Source: Bacteroidaceae bacterium
GTDB taxonomy: Bacteria; Bacteroidota; Bacteroidia; Bacteroidales; Bacteroidaceae
Direction of reading: 5' to 3'
DNA length: 64,000 bases
Assembly (NCBI GenBank): GCA_016286165.1
Contig: JAEESE010000004.1
Coordinates: forward strand, 1 to 64,000
Under the pieces are notes generated by a model, which saw nothing but the letters and a program-made list of their open reading frames with translations, had not been told where the DNA came from and ran no database searches. The translations under genes and the position numbers were made by a program. Every line of letters starts with the position of its first letter. Position 1 is the first letter of the stretch. Of the stretch, positions 16,971-24,334 are shown piece after piece.

Positions 16971-18638
16971 CTAACGGCCGCTCATAGGAACTTCGAACAC
17001 GAAGCTATGTAGGGTGCATAGCGAGCGGGCTTCTTCCGCTACTTCGAAGACGAAGAAGATGGCATGCTTACCTGTGAGTGAGGCCGTGGACAGCGGCACG
17101 GAAAGTTGCGTAGAAGTCTGGGGCATAGATGCTTGCAGTTGAAGAGTGCCCAGACAAATGCCTCCGCGCGAATACCATGGGCTATCTGCCATGATGCGTA
17201 TTGAACCGTCGACACCTTCGGGTGTAAGTGTGATGTCCAGAGTCAAATCCCGACGGTTAGTTTTATCGAAATTAAAGTACTTATAACCCACAATGGATCC
17301 TGAGGTATTGTTGACCACGGGATTCACGTTATTGCGCAGGTCATAGGGTGCCGCGAAACGGTCGTCGGTGCCATAAGACGCGGCGATATATGAGCCGTAG
17401 TGTCGGTAGTTGGGCCATTCATGTTCCATCGGTTTTGGGCCCGTCAGCCAGCAGGCGATAGCTGCGGGATGAGGTTCCAGCGGGTTGAGGCCTTCGAGAG
17501 CAAAGCCCTCGGAGGTATATTCACCCTCGCTAATCTCTACCTTGCCCCCAGCACCTTTTTCCACCATGACATCGATGGGAGCTACCATGGCCTGACGCGC
17601 ATATTCGTCGGTACCTGTCTGGCGGTGGTAGAACACGTACCATTGTCCGCCAATCTCGCAGATACTGCCGTGTGTATTGCCGTCGACATAGGCGGTGGCA
17701 ATGGTATTGCCTTGTTCGTCAACGCCTCGGGCACGTGCGTCGATGATGGTGCCGCCGTAGGTGAAAGGTCCCAGAGGACTGTCGGCGTAGGCGTAGGCCA
17801 GCGTGTAGTTGGAAGTGGGCAGGCCGAATTCGCCATCCTCGGTGAAGCGGCTGTAGATGAAGACGTACTTGTCCTGAATCTTGCGTATCGACGAAGCCTC
17901 GAAGAAACGGAACGGGCCAGGCTGATAACGGCCTGAGATCATGTCCTCGACAATCTGCGTGCCAGGCTTGACGCTGGCCATGGTAGCGGTGTCGAGTTCG
18001 GCAGCGTAGCTGCGTTCAAAGCCCCAATAAGCGTAGGCGCGGCCATCGTCGTCGACAAATACGGCGGGGTCAAAGCCCAGCACTCCTTCGGTGGCAGCGG
18101 GATTATGCGGACTCCAATTGCACACCTCAAAAGGTCCGTCGGGACGCGTACTCCGACACACCATGGTGTTGCGGCCACCGCCCTGGTTATTGGGATAGAG
18201 GTAGTAGGTCTTGGTGGAAGAGGGAGTGGAAGAGGGAGTGGAAGAGGCGATTCGGAGGGCCACATCCGGTGCGTAGAGCACATCGCATCGTCCTTCGGCA
18301 TCAAGCGGACTACCGTCGGCACCCTGACACACGCTGAAGATCTCACCGTCGTAGCGCCACGCCGTGAGGCTATCAATGGCTGCCGACCATACCACCTGCT
18401 CGCGACCGCAGTAGCCGGATTTCATACTATCGTGTGAACCATAGATATACACGCGAAAGTGCCCTGGATTGTCTGGGTCTTCAAACACGTATGGCTCGCC
18501 GTCGGGGATGTGCTCCCAGAGGGGGAGGTAAGGATTGCCGGGGGTGGTGAGTGAAAGGGGATCGGACACTACTTGATTAGGCTTGCATGCCGCCATGGCA
18601 ATGGCGGAGGCGAGGAGCAGCAGGGATGAGATTTTCAT
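16971..18638 (-). CDS. GH43-type five-bladed propeller glycosidase (lipoprotein)
   Basis: 555 residues with a lipoprotein signal (AIAMAACKPN). The GH43 propeller is visible: GEPYVFEDPDNPGHF and VLYAPDVAL at the start, FDPAVFVDDDGRAYAYWG with the pKa-modulating Asp, FFEASSIRKIQDKYVF with the acid Glu and THGSICEIGGQWYVFYH. A C-terminal beta-sandwich (about 430-555) may be a carbohydrate-binding module. Family members cleave arabinosides, xylosides or galactosides. Residues STPSSTPSSTK in blade 2 come from a 12-bp in-frame DNA repeat at about 18217-18245, a length-variable insertion. It follows the peroxidase-nitroreductase gene by 17 nt. Confidence 0.85.
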   Translation of the reverse strand: MKISSLLLLASAIAMAACKPNQVVSDPLSLTTPGNPYLPLWEHIPDGEPYVFEDPDNPGHFRVYIYGSHDSMKSGYCGREQVVWSAAIDSLTAWRYDGEIFSVCQGADGSPLDAEGRCDVLYAPDVALRIASSTPSSTPSSTKTYYLYPNNQGGGRNTMVCRSTRPDGPFEVCNWSPHNPAATEGVLGFDPAVFVDDDGRAYAYWGFERSYAAELDTATMASVKPGTQIVEDMISGRYQPGPFRFFEASSIRKIQDKYVFIYSRFTEDGEFGLPTSNYTLAYAYADSPLGPFTYGGTIIDARARGVDEQGNTIATAYVDGNTHGSICEIGGQWYVFYHRQTGTDEYARQAMVAPIDVMVEKGAGGKVEISEGEYTSEGFALEGLNPLEPHPAAIACWLTGPKPMEHEWPNYRHYGSYIAASYGTDDRFAAPYDLRNNVNPVVNNTSGSIVGYKYFNFDKTNRRDLTLDITLTPEGVDGSIRIMADSPWYSRGGICLGTLQLQASMPQTSTQLSVPLSTASLTGKHAIFFVFEVAEEARSLCTLHSFVFEVPMSGR

Positions 18639-18655
18639 TGTTGAGGGAGTGATGT

Positions 18656-19792
18656 TTATTTGATGAACTTCACCTTTTCCGCGTCACGAGGCTTGGCCTC
18701 AGGCTTTTCGTCGGGGTAGCCTACGGCAATGATGTAGTTGAGACGATAGTCGGCAGGTATTTGCAGGCGCTCGATGAAGAACTTGCATTTGTCGTTGGAG
18801 AGTAGGAAGCGCACGGGACCGCCGAGGCAGCATGTGCCAAGTCCCATGGCCTGCGCGGCGAGCATCATATTCTCGCCCAGAAGGCCTGCGTCGAGTTCGC
18901 CGCCGCCAGCAGCGGGCGTGCATACGCAGATGATGTTAGGCGCGTTGCGGAACATATTCTTGAAGTCCTTGTCGCGAGTCACCTGTTCGGCATTCTCCTT
19001 CTTGTAAACCTCCGTAACATCTGCAATAAGCTTCTGATCCTCTACCACGCGTACTATCCACGGCTGACGGTTCATTCCGCTTGGTGCATTGATGCCGCAT
19101 TGGGCTATAATCTGGAGTTTCTCGTGCTCAACGGGTTTGTCGAGGTACTTGCGCACGGAGCGACGCGCCATGATGGTGGCGAGCACGGGGTTGGTAGCCA
19201 AGGCGATATCGGCCTCTATATCCGTCATCTTATCTGTCGGTTCATAACGCTTTACGACACGACCGTTAGTATCAACGAGGAACTTGGTGAAGTTCCATTT
19301 GATATCGGCCTTCTTGTCGTAGTCGGCATCCGAACGGCGAAGCATGCCGTCCATCATCTTGCCACGTTGGTCGTTGACATCGAAACCGCCAAAGCCCTGC
19401 TGCGACTTCAGGAAAGTGTAGAGCGGGTGCTCGCCAAGACCGTTGACCTCTATCTTGTCGAACTGAGGGAAATGAATATCGTAGTTGGCTGTGCAGAACT
19501 GATGTATCTCCTCTATGGAGCCGGGCGCCTGCTGTCCGAACTGGTTGCAGGGGAAGTCCAGTATCTCGAGGCCTTGGGCATGGAACTTCTCGTAAATAGC
19601 CTCCAACTCCTTGTACTGCGGCGTGAAGCCGCATCGGGTAGCGGTGTTCACAATAAGCAGCACCTTGCCTTTGTAGTCGGCGAGCGACACGTCCTGACCG
19701 CCAGCATCCTTTACCTTGAAATCATAAACGCTTTGTGCGGCTAATGCCAGCACCATGAACATTGCCGTGAGGCTAAGAATCATTCTCTTCAT
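18656..19792 (-). CDS. Glutathione peroxidase-like / nitroreductase fusion, exported
   Basis: 378 residues: signal peptide (MKRMILSLTAMFMVLALAAQ), then a glutathione-peroxidase fold at about 20-180 with peroxidatic Cys in TATRCGFTPQY, Gln in FPCNQFGQQAPG and Trp in IKWNFTKFLVD. A nitroreductase domain fills about 205-378 (MARRSVRKYLDKP, INAPSGMNRQPW, LGTCCLGGPVRF). A Cys-type thiol peroxidase joined to an FMN, NAD(P)H-using domain could feed electrons to its own peroxidase, which is inference. The start at 19792 is chosen because the -7 element at 19832-19839 overlaps the longer start at 19834. Confidence 0.88.
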   Translation of the reverse strand: MKRMILSLTAMFMVLALAAQSVYDFKVKDAGGQDVSLADYKGKVLLIVNTATRCGFTPQYKELEAIYEKFHAQGLEILDFPCNQFGQQAPGSIEEIHQFCTANYDIHFPQFDKIEVNGLGEHPLYTFLKSQQGFGGFDVNDQRGKMMDGMLRRSDADYDKKADIKWNFTKFLVDTNGRVVKRYEPTDKMTDIEADIALATNPVLATIMARRSVRKYLDKPVEHEKLQIIAQCGINAPSGMNRQPWIVRVVEDQKLIADVTEVYKKENAEQVTRDKDFKNMFRNAPNIICVCTPAAGGGELDAGLLGENMMLAAQAMGLGTCCLGGPVRFLLSNDKCKFFIERLQIPADYRLNYIIAVGYPDEKPEAKPRDAEKVKFIK

Positions 19793-19831
19793 AATCGTAT
19801 TGTGTTTGTTGGGTTGTTTGTCTTCCGCCTG

Positions 19832-19839
19832 CAAATATA
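19832..19839 (-). promoter_or_regulatory. -7 element TATATTTG for the peroxidase-nitroreductase gene
   Basis: The minus strand reads TATATTTG, with a TTG about 18-21 bp upstream (AGTTGTTGTTAACGG). It lies 40 nt before the start at 19792. Confidence 0.6.
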
Positions 19840-19946
19840 ATGATTTTCCGTTAACAACAACTTATCACACATTATTTTATAAGAATTATTAAGATAAATG
19901 CCATACGAGCCGTTCGCTGAATGATACCTATGTTTCGTTGAAATGA

Positions 19947-19979
19947 TTTGGCTGGTTGCCAATAAAAGATTTATCTTTG
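19947..19979 (+). promoter_or_regulatory. Promoter of the LytS/LytTR operon
   Basis: TTTG (19947-19950), a 21-bp spacer and TATCTTTG (19972-19979) match the Bacteroidetes consensus fully. The leader to the ATG at 20054 is about 65 nt and holds the TTAAC octamer repeats. Confidence 0.75.
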
Positions 19980-19995
19980 CAACGGAATTGACAAG

Positions 19996-20024
19996 TTAAC
20001 ATGTTAACGGGTTAACACATTAAC
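19996..20024. repeat. TTAAC repeats with 8-bp period in the leader
   Basis: TTAAC occurs at 19996, 20004, 20012 and 20020, exactly 8 bp apart, between the promoter and start of the histidine kinase gene. Related GTTAA repeats occur at 24165-24196 (9-bp period) and 58337-58396. Confidence 0.75.
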
Positions 20025-20053
20025 AATATTCTGCTATCTCATTCGTTATAATA

Positions 20054-21256
20054 ATGAAAAGGCCATACTTCATGAAGCAGTCGCGACAGGAAAACATCAT
20101 CTATCTGTGCGCGTGGGGATTGCTCTTTGCAGCCCCCATACTGAGTCTGTATGTACGTACGATGAACGACAGCAACATCGTCTTCGACTGGGCAGAGGTA
20201 TTTATGGTGTGGCGGAAATTCGCCGTCTATCTTCTGTTGTTTCTAGTTCACAACTTCCTGCTGGCGCCTTTGCTGATATATCGTCACAAACGTGTGGCCT
20301 ACTTCTCCGTTCTGGCTGTGATTATTGCCGCCTTCACACTATGGCAATGCACCCAGCCTAAGAGAGGACCTCAAAGACACAGACACCACGTAGAACGCAC
20401 CGACCAACATCCGCCTTTCGCTGAGCCGCCAATGGGCTTTGAGGCTGAGCGGCCACCGCTGCCTGGTGGTGAGCAGCCTCATTTCAACAATCGTCCACCG
20501 CAAAGGATGCACGAAAAGGAAACCCCACCACCCTTCGTAGGCGAGCACGACATCCTGGGCATCGTGGTGCTGCTGCTATTGTTTGGCGCCAACCTGGGCA
20601 TAAAGGGTTATTTCCGCAGTCGCGACGATGAGAAGCGACTGGCCGAGCTGGAGCGCGAGAATCTGGAGCAGCAGCTGCAATACCTACGCTACCAAATCAA
20701 TCCTCACTTCTTCATGAACACGCTCAACAATATCCACGCCCTCGTGGACATTGATTCTGAGAAGGCGAAGGAAACCATCGAGGAGTTGTCGTTGCTGATG
20801 CGCTTTGTGCTCTACGAAGGCAATAAAGAGAGCGTCCCGCTTTCGCGCGAGCTGGAATTCATAAGCCATTATGTGGCGCTCATGCAGTTGCGATATACCG
20901 ACAAAGTGAGGCTCAACATACAACTGCCCGAATCAGTACCCGACCGACAGGTGCCGCCTTTGATTCTCATCACGTTCATTGAGAATGCCTTCAAGCACGG
21001 CGTGAGCTACCGCCAGAACTCGTTCATCGAGGCCAAGGTAGATGCCGACAACGACAAACTGCTGTTCACTTGTAGCAATTCCAAGGTCAGTTCCGCAAAC
21101 ATCAGCAGCAGCAACAACACCGACAAGGGAGGCATCGGTCTGGCTAACGTCCGCAAACGCTTGGACTTGCTGTACGAAGGCAACTACACTCTGAACATCA
21201 GCGACAACGAAAAGACCTACGATGTAGAACTAATAATCCCCCTCAAAAAGATATGA
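20054..21256 (+). CDS. LytS/YehU-type sensor histidine kinase
   Basis: 400 residues. Four hydrophobic segments occur at about 15-36, 55-75, 80-97 and 170-190, then a cytoplasmic kinase. The phospho-acceptor His lies in YQINPHFFMNTLNNIHAL (PF06580), and the ATPase has IENAFKHGVSYR and GIGLANVRKRLDLLY. Between the third and fourth spans (about 98-165) is an unusual His/Pro-rich loop (RHRHH, PPLPGGEQPHF, PPPF), predicted outside the membrane. The last codons overlap the response-regulator start by 4 nt. Kinases of this family respond to envelope or nutrient signals. The His-rich loop hints at metal sensing, which is inference. Confidence 0.92.
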   Translation: MKRPYFMKQSRQENIIYLCAWGLLFAAPILSLYVRTMNDSNIVFDWAEVFMVWRKFAVYLLLFLVHNFLLAPLLIYRHKRVAYFSVLAVIIAAFTLWQCTQPKRGPQRHRHHVERTDQHPPFAEPPMGFEAERPPLPGGEQPHFNNRPPQRMHEKETPPPFVGEHDILGIVVLLLLFGANLGIKGYFRSRDDEKRLAELERENLEQQLQYLRYQINPHFFMNTLNNIHALVDIDSEKAKETIEELSLLMRFVLYEGNKESVPLSRELEFISHYVALMQLRYTDKVRLNIQLPESVPDRQVPPLILITFIENAFKHGVSYRQNSFIEAKVDADNDKLLFTCSNSKVSSANISSSNNTDKGGIGLANVRKRLDLLYEGNYTLNISDNEKTYDVELIIPLKKI

Positions 21257-21963
21257 TCCGTTGTATAGCCATTGATGATGAGCCGCTGGCACTCCAACAG
21301 CTCGTCGCGTATATCCGCCAAGTGCCGTTTCTCGAGCTCGCAGCCCAATGTCAGAGTGCCTTGGAGGCTCGGGATTTCCTTGAGCAGAACTCCGTGGATG
21401 CCATCTTCTGCGACATCAATATGCCCGACCTCAACGGCATGGATTTTGTGGAATCGCTCACCGCGCCGCCGCTTGTGGTGTTTACTACAGCCTACTCGGA
21501 ATATGCTGTTGAGGGCTTCAACGTGAATGCCGTGGACTACTTGCTGAAGCCTTTCGGACTTCAAAAGTTCCAGCGGGCTGCCAATAGGTTGCGAGAGAGA
21601 CTATCGGTAACAGCTCCTGTTGCCGGGGAAGATGACTCGGTAATATTCCTCAAGACCGACCATCGTGTTGTAAAAGTGAGCATCCCGGATATCCGCTACG
21701 TGGAAGCTATGAGCGAATACCTGAAGGTGTGGATAGACGGCCAGCCAAAACCCGTCATCACTCTGCTGTCAATGAAGAAGATGGAGGAGCGCCTGCCCGA
21801 TTATTTCATGCGCATACACAGGTCATACATCATCAACCTCAACAAGATACAAGAGGTGAACAAGAACCGTGTGACGCTGGACTTAAACACCGAACTGCCC
21901 ATAGGCGACTTGTACAAAGACAACCTACAAGCATACGTTGACACAAAATTCCTTGGCAAGTAG
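21253..21963 (+). CDS. LytTR response regulator
   Basis: 236 residues: receiver domain with the acidic pair in IAIDDEP, phospho-acceptor Asp in FCDINMPDLNG, conserved Thr and Lys in FTTAYSEYAVEGF and LLKPFG. The LytTR DNA-binding domain (about 135-236) has IRYVEAMSEYLKVWI, MRIHRSYIINL and NRVTLDLNTELPIG. It is translationally coupled to the kinase gene (ATGA). LytTR regulators bind direct repeats about 10 bp apart. The TTAAC octamers of this operon's own leader are too closely spaced to be called such sites. It converges on the Gfo/Idh gene with a 9-nt gap. Confidence 0.93.
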   Translation: MIRCIAIDDEPLALQQLVAYIRQVPFLELAAQCQSALEARDFLEQNSVDAIFCDINMPDLNGMDFVESLTAPPLVVFTTAYSEYAVEGFNVNAVDYLLKPFGLQKFQRAANRLRERLSVTAPVAGEDDSVIFLKTDHRVVKVSIPDIRYVEAMSEYLKVWIDGQPKPVITLLSMKKMEERLPDYFMRIHRSYIINLNKIQEVNKNRVTLDLNTELPIGDLYKDNLQAYVDTKFLGK

Positions 21964-21972
21964 CGTCAGGGG

Positions 21973-22950
21973 TTAATAGATGTCGTCCATGGGATAGCGC
22001 ACATTCCACTTGCTGCGCAGGCCATCCATGAGCTGCATGATATAGAGGGTTTCCGCGTGGGGCATCTCACGCGGTTCCAGCAAGCCCTCCTCGATAGCTT
22101 TCTTGCATGCTATAAACTGATATTCATAGCCCGTTATCTGCTGTGGCACGTGGATTGTTTCCACGAATGTACGGTCGGGGCCATTGACGGTTATTGTCTG
22201 CGGATTGTTTATATTGTCGACGATGATATTACCCTCGGTGCCTGCTATTACTCCAATATTATCTCCAACGCATTGTGCTGATGACTGGAGGTTAGCCACC
22301 ACTCCGTTGTCGAGAACGGCGGTAATGGTGTTGGTCAGATCCATACCTGTTGTGCTTTTGACGCAATTGCCGTCGATGGCAAGTATGATGGCATCGTTGA
22401 ACATTCTCATGAAATTCAACGCATAGATACCGAGGTCAAGCAATGCTCCGCCGCAAAGATCGGGGCGCATGATTCGTGGCTTGTCGCCCATGGAATAGCC
22501 TAGGGTGGCGGTAATGAGTTTTGGCGTGCCTATACGGTTTTGGTCGAGGAGTCCTCGTATTATACCGACAGCCGGTTGATAACGTGTCCAGATGGCCTCG
22601 GCGAGAAACACCTTTCGCTGGTGAGCAAGGTCTATAATCTCTTTGGTTTGCCGGGCATTAGCCATGAAGGCTTTCTCCACGAGGCAAGCCTTGCCGGCCA
22701 TAAGAGCCTGACGTGTTACATCGAAGTGATGAGAATGCGGGGTAGCGACATATACCAGGTTGACGTCGGGGTCGGCTATGAGTTCTGAGTATGAACCGTA
22801 GGCCTTGGGGATGCCCATTTTACGAGCGAAAGCGTCTGCCGTGTCCTGCTGGCGAGAACCTACGGCAAAAGCTTCTATATCACTAAGGCCGTTCAATGTT
22901 TGGGCTGCTTTTTCGGCAATCCATCCGGTAGCTATTATTCCTACTTTCAT
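21973..22950 (-). CDS. Gfo/Idh/MocA-family oxidoreductase
   Basis: 325 residues. The Rossmann fold begins MKVGIIATGWIAEKAAQ, followed by AVGSRQQDTADAFA, VYVATPHSHHFDVTRQAL and the catalytic-loop equivalent LVEKAFMANARQTKEI, where the usual EKP reads EKA. The C-terminal sheet domain has LLDLGIYALNF. Such enzymes oxidise or reduce sugars and cyclic polyols with NAD(P). The start at 22950 is chosen because it begins the Rossmann strand. A frame up to 23010 adds a non-conserved Gln-rich stretch. The array of 22-bp repeats lies just upstream, between this gene and DUF1080. Confidence 0.9.
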   Translation of the reverse strand: MKVGIIATGWIAEKAAQTLNGLSDIEAFAVGSRQQDTADAFARKMGIPKAYGSYSELIADPDVNLVYVATPHSHHFDVTRQALMAGKACLVEKAFMANARQTKEIIDLAHQRKVFLAEAIWTRYQPAVGIIRGLLDQNRIGTPKLITATLGYSMGDKPRIMRPDLCGGALLDLGIYALNFMRMFNDAIILAIDGNCVKSTTGMDLTNTITAVLDNGVVANLQSSAQCVGDNIGVIAGTEGNIIVDNINNPQTITVNGPDRTFVETIHVPQQITGYEYQFIACKKAIEEGLLEPREMPHAETLYIMQLMDGLRSKWNVRYPMDDIY

Positions 22951-23040
22951 AAGTGTTGTTTGTTGGTTTTGTGTTTGTTGTGTCGGGTTAAATATCTCGG
23001 GAGCAGGCAAGAGATTCTACTATAAGAGGCGGTAATATAC

Positions 23041-23128
23041 ACGAACGGACGTAAGTGGCTACACGACCGGTCATAATTGGCAACACGACCGGTCGTAGGT
23101 GACGATACGACCGGTCGTGTTTTTACAT
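23041..23128. repeat. 22-bp tandem array (array 2), four units
   Basis: Cores start at 23042, 23064, 23086 and 23108, exactly 22 bp apart. Three carry CGACCGGTC(G/A), the fourth CGAACGGACG. The 12-bp spacers resemble those of array 1 when read on the opposite strand (TATCGTCACCTA, TGTTGCCAATTA, against TATCAGCCAACT). The last unit ends 4 bp from the stop codon of the DUF1080 gene and the array lies upstream of the Gfo/Idh gene. Confidence 0.9.
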
Positions 23129-23132
23129 ACCC

Positions 23133-24155
23133 CTAAAGCCGACGGATATATATGTCGCGGTAATAGACCTTGCTGCCGTGAGCCTGCAACTCTATCTGCT
23201 CGATGGGGAAGATGGGGCGTGCGCGGTCCCAATAGTTCTCGAGCGGTACTGCATCTACGACGAGGACGCCGTTCAAACGCACGGTGACGCGATCGCCGAC
23301 CATCTTGATGTAGAACGAGTTCCACTCGCCCAACGGGTTGTCGGCCACACAAAGTGGTGTGCTGCGGTTCTTTTGGTTGTTGTAGAGCCCGCCCGAGCCT
23401 ACCTGTGCACCTACGTTGACGCGTGCTATATCCCATATCTGCACCTGAGGCGTTCCGCGCAGGTAAATGCCGGCATCAGGTTCCTTGCCTGCGGGGTCGA
23501 GGCGCCAGTCAACGAGCATCTCAAAGTCGCGGTATTGCTCCTCGGTACAAATATTATCGAAGCCGTTGCCGAAATATGCCAGAAGCCCGTTCTCTACTCG
23601 CCAGTTTTCGTGCATGCGCTGGTCTGCAGCTTTTTGCTTCTCGGCCAACTCAAGAGGCGTCATTTTCTCGCGGGCAATGGGATTTTCCACCAGTCCCTTC
23701 CAACCTGCGAGGTCGCGACCGTTGAAATGACTCACGAATCCCTCAACGGGATCTTTTGCCAAATAAGCATAGACCGCCTTGCGTTGCTTGCCGCCAAGGA
23801 AAGGCAGGGTGCGGGCAAGAAGGTGACGCGTGAGATAACCGTCGTAGTCGGGGTGTGCGAGGGCTATATCAGCCACGGCCCGTGCGGCATCGCGCTGCAA
23901 AGCTTTATCGCCAAGGCTTTGGGCTATGGTTGTCATAGCCACGAAGGTGCCCGTCTGACCCATCTGAGTGATGAGTGCTCGTTGCTGTCGGGCATCGGTG
24001 GTCTGGCTCATCTGATGACGAAGGGCGATAAGACGGTTCTCGGGTGTTGCCTGCTGCTGTTCGGCGCCTGATGTGGAATTAGGGTCTTGTGCACTGGTGC
24101 CCATAGCCATGAGCATGCAGATGCACAACAATACATATTTCTTACACATATCCAT
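23133..24155 (-). CDS. DUF1080 (3-keto-disaccharide hydrolase-like) secreted protein
   Basis: 340 residues with a signal peptide (YVLLCICMLMAMGTSAQ). Residues about 40-150 form a helical, HEAT-like segment (RALITQMGQTGTFVAMTTIA, AARAVADIALAHPDY). From about 150 the DUF1080 concanavalin-like sandwich begins, FVSHFNGRDLAGWKG, with GNGFDNICTEEQYRDFEMLVDWRLD, GIYLRGTPQVQIWD and SFYIKMVGDRVTVRLNG (shown in blocks). DUF1080 proteins include 3-keto-glycoside hydrolases that pair with Gfo/Idh dehydrogenases, which fits the next gene. The GTTAA repeats with 9-bp period lie in its leader. Confidence 0.85.
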   Translation of the reverse strand: MDMCKKYVLLCICMLMAMGTSAQDPNSTSGAEQQQATPENRLIALRHQMSQTTDARQQRALITQMGQTGTFVAMTTIAQSLGDKALQRDAARAVADIALAHPDYDGYLTRHLLARTLPFLGGKQRKAVYAYLAKDPVEGFVSHFNGRDLAGWKGLVENPIAREKMTPLELAEKQKAADQRMHENWRVENGLLAYFGNGFDNICTEEQYRDFEMLVDWRLDPAGKEPDAGIYLRGTPQVQIWDIARVNVGAQVGSGGLYNNQKNRSTPLCVADNPLGEWNSFYIKMVGDRVTVRLNGVLVVDAVPLENYWDRARPIFPIEQIELQAHGSKVYYRDIYIRRL

Positions 24156-24164
24156 TTTTAGGAA

Positions 24165-24196
24165 GTTAAAGGAGTTAAGGAAGTTAAATAGGTTAA
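24165..24196. repeat. GTTAA repeats with 9-bp period in the DUF1080 leader
   Basis: GTTAA occurs at 24165, 24174, 24183 and 24192, each 9 bp apart, 10 nt upstream of the start codon at 24155. Confidence 0.75.
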
Positions 24197-24262
24197 GACG
24201 AATGTCTAGGCGTTAGTTATCATGCGAAACTTGAGTAATTGTATTTTTTTGATTAGGCGCTG

Positions 24263-24293
24263 CAAATTTAGTAATAGTTGCGAAATAACTATT
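24263..24293 (-). promoter_or_regulatory. -7 element with adjoining 7-bp inverted repeat
   Basis: On the minus strand TAAATTTG (24270-24263) fits the -7 consensus for the DUF1080 gene. Two bases upstream lies AATAGTT (24273-24279), a 7-nt loop and AACTATT (24287-24293), a perfect inverted repeat placed between the -7 and -33 positions, as expected of a repressor operator. Confidence 0.5.
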
Positions 24294-24334
24294 GCTTTGG
24301 AAGTGTTTTTTTTGAAAAACTGCAGAAGAAACAA

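Noticed and set aside
23178..24071. 297-codon plus-strand frame across the DUF1080 gene
   Set aside because: Antisense shadow; the minus-strand protein has a signal peptide and DUF1080 motifs.
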